DNA of 64,000 nucleotides, taken from positions 19,389 through 83,388 of the forward strand of contig CAVSDW010000022.1 of the NCBI GenBank assembly GCA_963726665.1, in the 5' to 3' direction. The position numbers and the translations under genes were made by a program. The stretch's first letter is position 1. Each line of letters begins with the position of its first letter. This document shows positions 63,332-64,000 of this stretch, piece by piece. The DNA is from RPQJ01 sp963726665 (lineage in GTDB: Bacteria; Pseudomonadota; Gammaproteobacteria; Steroidobacterales; Steroidobacteraceae). A model generated the notes under the pieces. It was given only the letters and a program-made list of their open reading frames with translations. It was not told where the DNA came from and did no database searches.

Positions 63332-64000
63332 CGCAGGCGATGCACCAGATCCTGGTCATCGAAGATGAGCCCGGCATCCGCGCGGTCCTGCGCGTGCTGC
63401 TCGAGGCGGAGAACTACCGGGTCATCGAGGCGGGCAACGGTGAGCGTGGCGAGATCGAGGCGCGCACGCACAAGCCCGACCTGCTGCTGGTCGACCTGGG
63501 GCTGCCGGACGAAGACGGCGTGGCGCGTGATCCGCCGCATCCGGAAATGGTCGCCCGTGCCGATCGTCGTGCTGTCGGCGCGCACGATGGAATCCCAGAA
63601 GGTCGCGGCGCTGGACGCGGGTGCGGACGACTACGTCACGAAGCCATTCAGTGCCCCCGAGCTGCTGGCGCGCGTTCGCGCCGGGCTGCGCAGATCGTCT
63701 CGCGGTGCGGATGCCCTGCCGGCGCTGTCGCTTGGTCGGACGCAGATCGACCTGACCCGTCGTGCCGCGATCGGGCCGGCCGGCACGATCCACCTGACTC
63801 CGCTCGAGTACCGCGTGCTCGAGTGCCTCGCGCGTCAGGCCGGGATGATCGTCACATCGCGACAATTGCTGCGCGAGGTCTGGGGTCCGGACCGCGTCGG
63901 GGACTCCGGCGCGCTGCGTGTGTGCATCAAGGGGCTGCGCGACAAGCTCGAGCCTGACCCGCGGCGTCCGCAGTTCCTGGTGACCGAAGCTGGCATCGGC
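63328..64000 (+). CDS. kdpE: Response regulator KdpE (partial, cut by window end, one frameshift)
   Basis: Receiver: HQILVIEDEPGIRAVLRVLL, Asp in DLLLVDLGLPDEDGV. A break near 63524 (one extra base) resumes as VIRRIRKWSPVPIVVLSART and DYVTKPFSAPELLARVRAGL. The winged helix IHLTPLEYRVLECLARQAGM, TSRQLLREVWGPDRVGDSGA and RPQFLVTEAGIG runs off the edge. Overlaps the kdpD stop by 4 nt. Activates kdpFABC. Confidence 0.9.

Overview
The window is high-GC DNA, dense in genes, and most resembles a Gammaproteobacterium near the Xanthomonadales/Nevskiales. The evidence is a CysB-type sulfur regulator, a SPOR-protein–argS–priA neighbourhood, a ComM-type ATPase, a pntAB pair, a complete kdpFABCDE operon and several CpxRA-like/RND-like envelope modules. 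No rRNA, tRNA, CRISPR array, insertion sequence or phage gene was recognised.

Layout. 1–16.5 kb is a sulfate-uptake region: cysA (with an unusual C-terminal extension), cysT and cysW, then a PAS histidine kinase and an OmpR-type regulator. On the opposite strand lie an ABC exporter, the periplasmic sulfate-binding protein, an anion-type porin, a second ABC exporter, a CYTH-like protein and cysB; divergent comM closes the region. 16.9–21.4 kb is a two-gene operon: a SIR2-like/TIR protein and a large STAND NTPase with a membrane segment and TPR-like tail. It looks like an NAD-linked immune or conflict system and is the most interesting item here. 21.5–23.1 kb is an acyl-CoA synthetase. 23.2–35.5 kb is an envelope island. 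Two near-identical DUF4397 lipoprotein genes in direct orientation flank a third DUF4397 gene, a CpxRA-like two-component pair, and an opposite-strand operon of a Spy/CpxP-like protein, TolC-type channel, MacA-type adaptor, MacB-type ATPase and FtsX-type permease. 35.5–41.3 kb holds housekeeping genes (SPOR protein, argS, priA) with an inserted DUF4382 lipoprotein. 41.6–45.5 kb has an ECF sigma factor, a DUF3619-type membrane protein, a small secreted protein, DUF3106, and a TolB-like/TPR membrane protein. 45.6–50.0 kb is a probable catabolic cluster (molybdopterin oxidoreductase, TetR regulator, atypical SDR, hydroxychromene-carboxylate isomerase-like protein) with a clear operator between the divergent arms. 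50.1–53.1 kb is pntAB; 53.3–55.9 kb has an HNH protein, GNAT, 5'-3' exonuclease and rhodanese; 56–64 kb is kdpFABCDE, with kdpE cut by the window edge.

Quality caveat. About twenty otherwise recognisable genes, including housekeeping ones (priA, pntA, pntB, kdpB, kdpD), are broken by single-base frameshifts. Many of those I inspected resolve by removing one G or C from a short run. This points to uncorrected sequencing indels rather than real gene decay, so such genes are listed over their full reconstructed span.
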